Shown here in pieces: positions 6,270-7,024 of a stretch of 7,024 bases of DNA. The notes under the pieces were generated by a model. The model did not search any database. It was not told where the DNA came from and saw nothing but the letters and a program-made list of their open reading frames with translations. The DNA is from Chloroflexota bacterium (GTDB lineage Bacteria > Chloroflexota > Limnocylindria > Limnocylindrales > CSP1-4): NCBI GenBank assembly GCA_029858845.1, contig JAOUEG010000090.1, forward strand, positions 1 to 7,024. Direction: 5' to 3'. Position numbers and translations under genes: made by a program. Within the stretch, counting starts at the first letter, position 1. The number at the start of each line of letters is the position of its first letter.

Positions 6270-6841
6270 CAGTTGACGACCATCGTGACTTCGCCCGTCA
6301 GGGGCAGTCGCCCACCGGCATCCTTGGGCAGGAAGTTGCCGATGAGCGGGATGAGCAGGTCCTGGTGATACGTCGCGCGAACGGTGAGCTGCTGTCCCAT
6401 CCGGGCATCCGAGTCGGTGACGGCGGCCGGGATCGCATAGGTGACCACGATGTCACCGTTGGTGTACGTGGACCCGCTCTGCGTCCAGGTGCCCGACGTC
6501 GAGAAGTTGGGCGAGGTCTTGCCCAGCAGGTTCATCGACGCCATCAGCGACGTCTTGATCGCCTCGTTGCGGGCGAGGTCGTTGGTCGCCTTCAGCGAGC
6601 CACCGAGTGTCGCGTCGTAGATGTAGACGGTCCCGACGCGCGCCCCCTCTCTGGCCGCGTTCGTGATGGTCACGTACGTGTTGAACACGAATCCGAACTG
6701 GATGATGCCGAGCAGGATCAGGAACAGGGGAGTCAGCACCAGGGCGAACTCCACGAGGCTCTGGCCACGTTCGACAGGGACCTCGTGCGCGCCGGGCGGC
6801 GTGAGATCGGTGGCGCGTGGGTGTGGACGAACGAGTTGCAT
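6269..6841 (-). CDS. tadE: TadE-like pseudopilin (minor Flp pilus subunit)
   Basis: A 190-residue TadE-like protein. Residues 26-32 are GQSLVEF, the typical TadE processing site: cleavage after Gly26 would put Glu31 at +5, as the prepilin peptidase TadV needs. A hydrophobic helix follows at about 33-55 (ALVLTPLFLILLGIIQFGF), then the family signature NAAREGARVG at 61-70. Beyond it lies an extracytoplasmic region with short beta-like strands and no cysteine. Known TadE proteins are processed minor pseudopilins needed for Flp pilus formation. The ATG at 6841 is the first possible start, since a stop stands in frame at 6860-6862. A purine-rich GAGAGG (6856-6861) lies 14 bases upstream, longer than ideal, so the start is less certain than the family. 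The leader before Gly26 is rather long and polar with several Arg and His. It is the first gene of the visible tadE-tadG-cpaB series and overlaps tadG by one base. Confidence 0.9.
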   Translation of the reverse strand: MQLVRPHPRATDLTPPGAHEVPVERGQSLVEFALVLTPLFLILLGIIQFGFVFNTYVTITNAAREGARVGTVYIYDATLGGSLKATNDLARNEAIKTSLMASMNLLGKTSPNFSTSGTWTQSGSTYTNGDIVVTYAIPAAVTDSDARMGQQLTVRATYHQDLLIPLIGNFLPKDAGGRLPLTGEVTMVVN

Positions 6842-7024
6842 GCGGAGTCGGTCGACCTCTCATGAGCGGTGACGAGCGGAGTGTCCCGCTCCGGGGCGGT
6901 CGACTGGTATGACTCCATCGTCCCAGCGCCCCAGCCGATGGGGGTACGGTTGGCTCGGCGCCTCGAGATCGGGATGGAGACGCTCCGGCCGCCGCGGAGA
7001 ACCGAACATCCGTGCGAAACGCAG
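6842..7024. other. Upstream region of tadE, no firm gene
   Basis: The 183 bases upstream of tadE contain no gene I can support. A minus-strand frame is open from the window edge to a TGA at 6860-6862, about 54 codons ending 18 bases before tadE, and could be the tail of an upstream gene; the other two minus frames are also open, so this carries little weight. On the plus strand a frame starting GTG at 6869 stays open to the edge. A weak inverted repeat (GAGCGG at 6874-6879, CCGCTC at 6886-6891) is present. No convincing -35/-10 pair is visible. Confidence 0.4.

Noticed and set aside
6874..6891. Inverted repeat GAGCGG-6-CCGCTC upstream of tadE, as a possible operator
   Set aside because: Short, a single copy and not tied to any visible promoter elements; not above chance in GC-rich sequence.

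Overview
The window is very GC-rich and densely coded, with two gene blocks that converge on a shared hairpin near 3240-3277. All intact reading frames are ordinary chromosomal genes. There is no integrase, transposase, CRISPR array, RNA gene or sign of recent transfer. The mix of gene types, the high GC, the GTG starts and the style of the Tad proteins suggest a high-GC Chloroflexota bacterium. A high-GC actinobacterium is a weaker alternative. This placement is an inference, not something the sequence proves.

Plus-strand block (1-3222): the 3' part of mutM (Fpg DNA glycosylase, cut by the window's left edge), then a complete ABC-F ATPase, then coaE (dephospho-CoA kinase). Each stop codon overlaps the next GTG start by four bases (GTGA at 524-527 and 2584-2587). 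Both starts follow a purine-rich ribosome binding site, so the three are almost certainly one translationally coupled transcript for DNA repair of oxidised bases, a ribosome-associated ATPase and the last step of CoA synthesis. mutM and coaE are also close neighbours in other bacteria (polA-mutM-ytaF-coaE in Bacillus). Here an ABC-F gene lies between them.

Minus-strand block (6841 down to 3348): tadE, tadG and cpaB/rcpC, transcribed in that order, encode parts of a Flp/Tad-type pilus machine. TadE is a pseudopilin-like minor subunit. TadG is a membrane-anchored protein with a long extracytoplasmic region that carries two Ig-like modules. CpaB is a periplasmic or extracytoplasmic SAF-domain assembly protein with a Pro/Ala/Val-rich tail. 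tadE and tadG overlap by one base (TGATG), and a 69-base gap separates tadG from cpaB. The core motor genes (tadZ, tadA, tadB, tadC, prepilin peptidase, flp) are not in the window. If linked, they must lie beyond 7024, because cpaB ends this block.

The gap between coaE and cpaB holds a perfect 13-bp stem-loop, probably a two-way terminator. The right edge (6842-7024) is the upstream region of tadE, where no gene can be called with confidence. I see no undescribed system here. The points most worth a second look are the Ig-like modules on TadG, the long basic tail on Fpg and the ABC-F gene placed between mutM and coaE.
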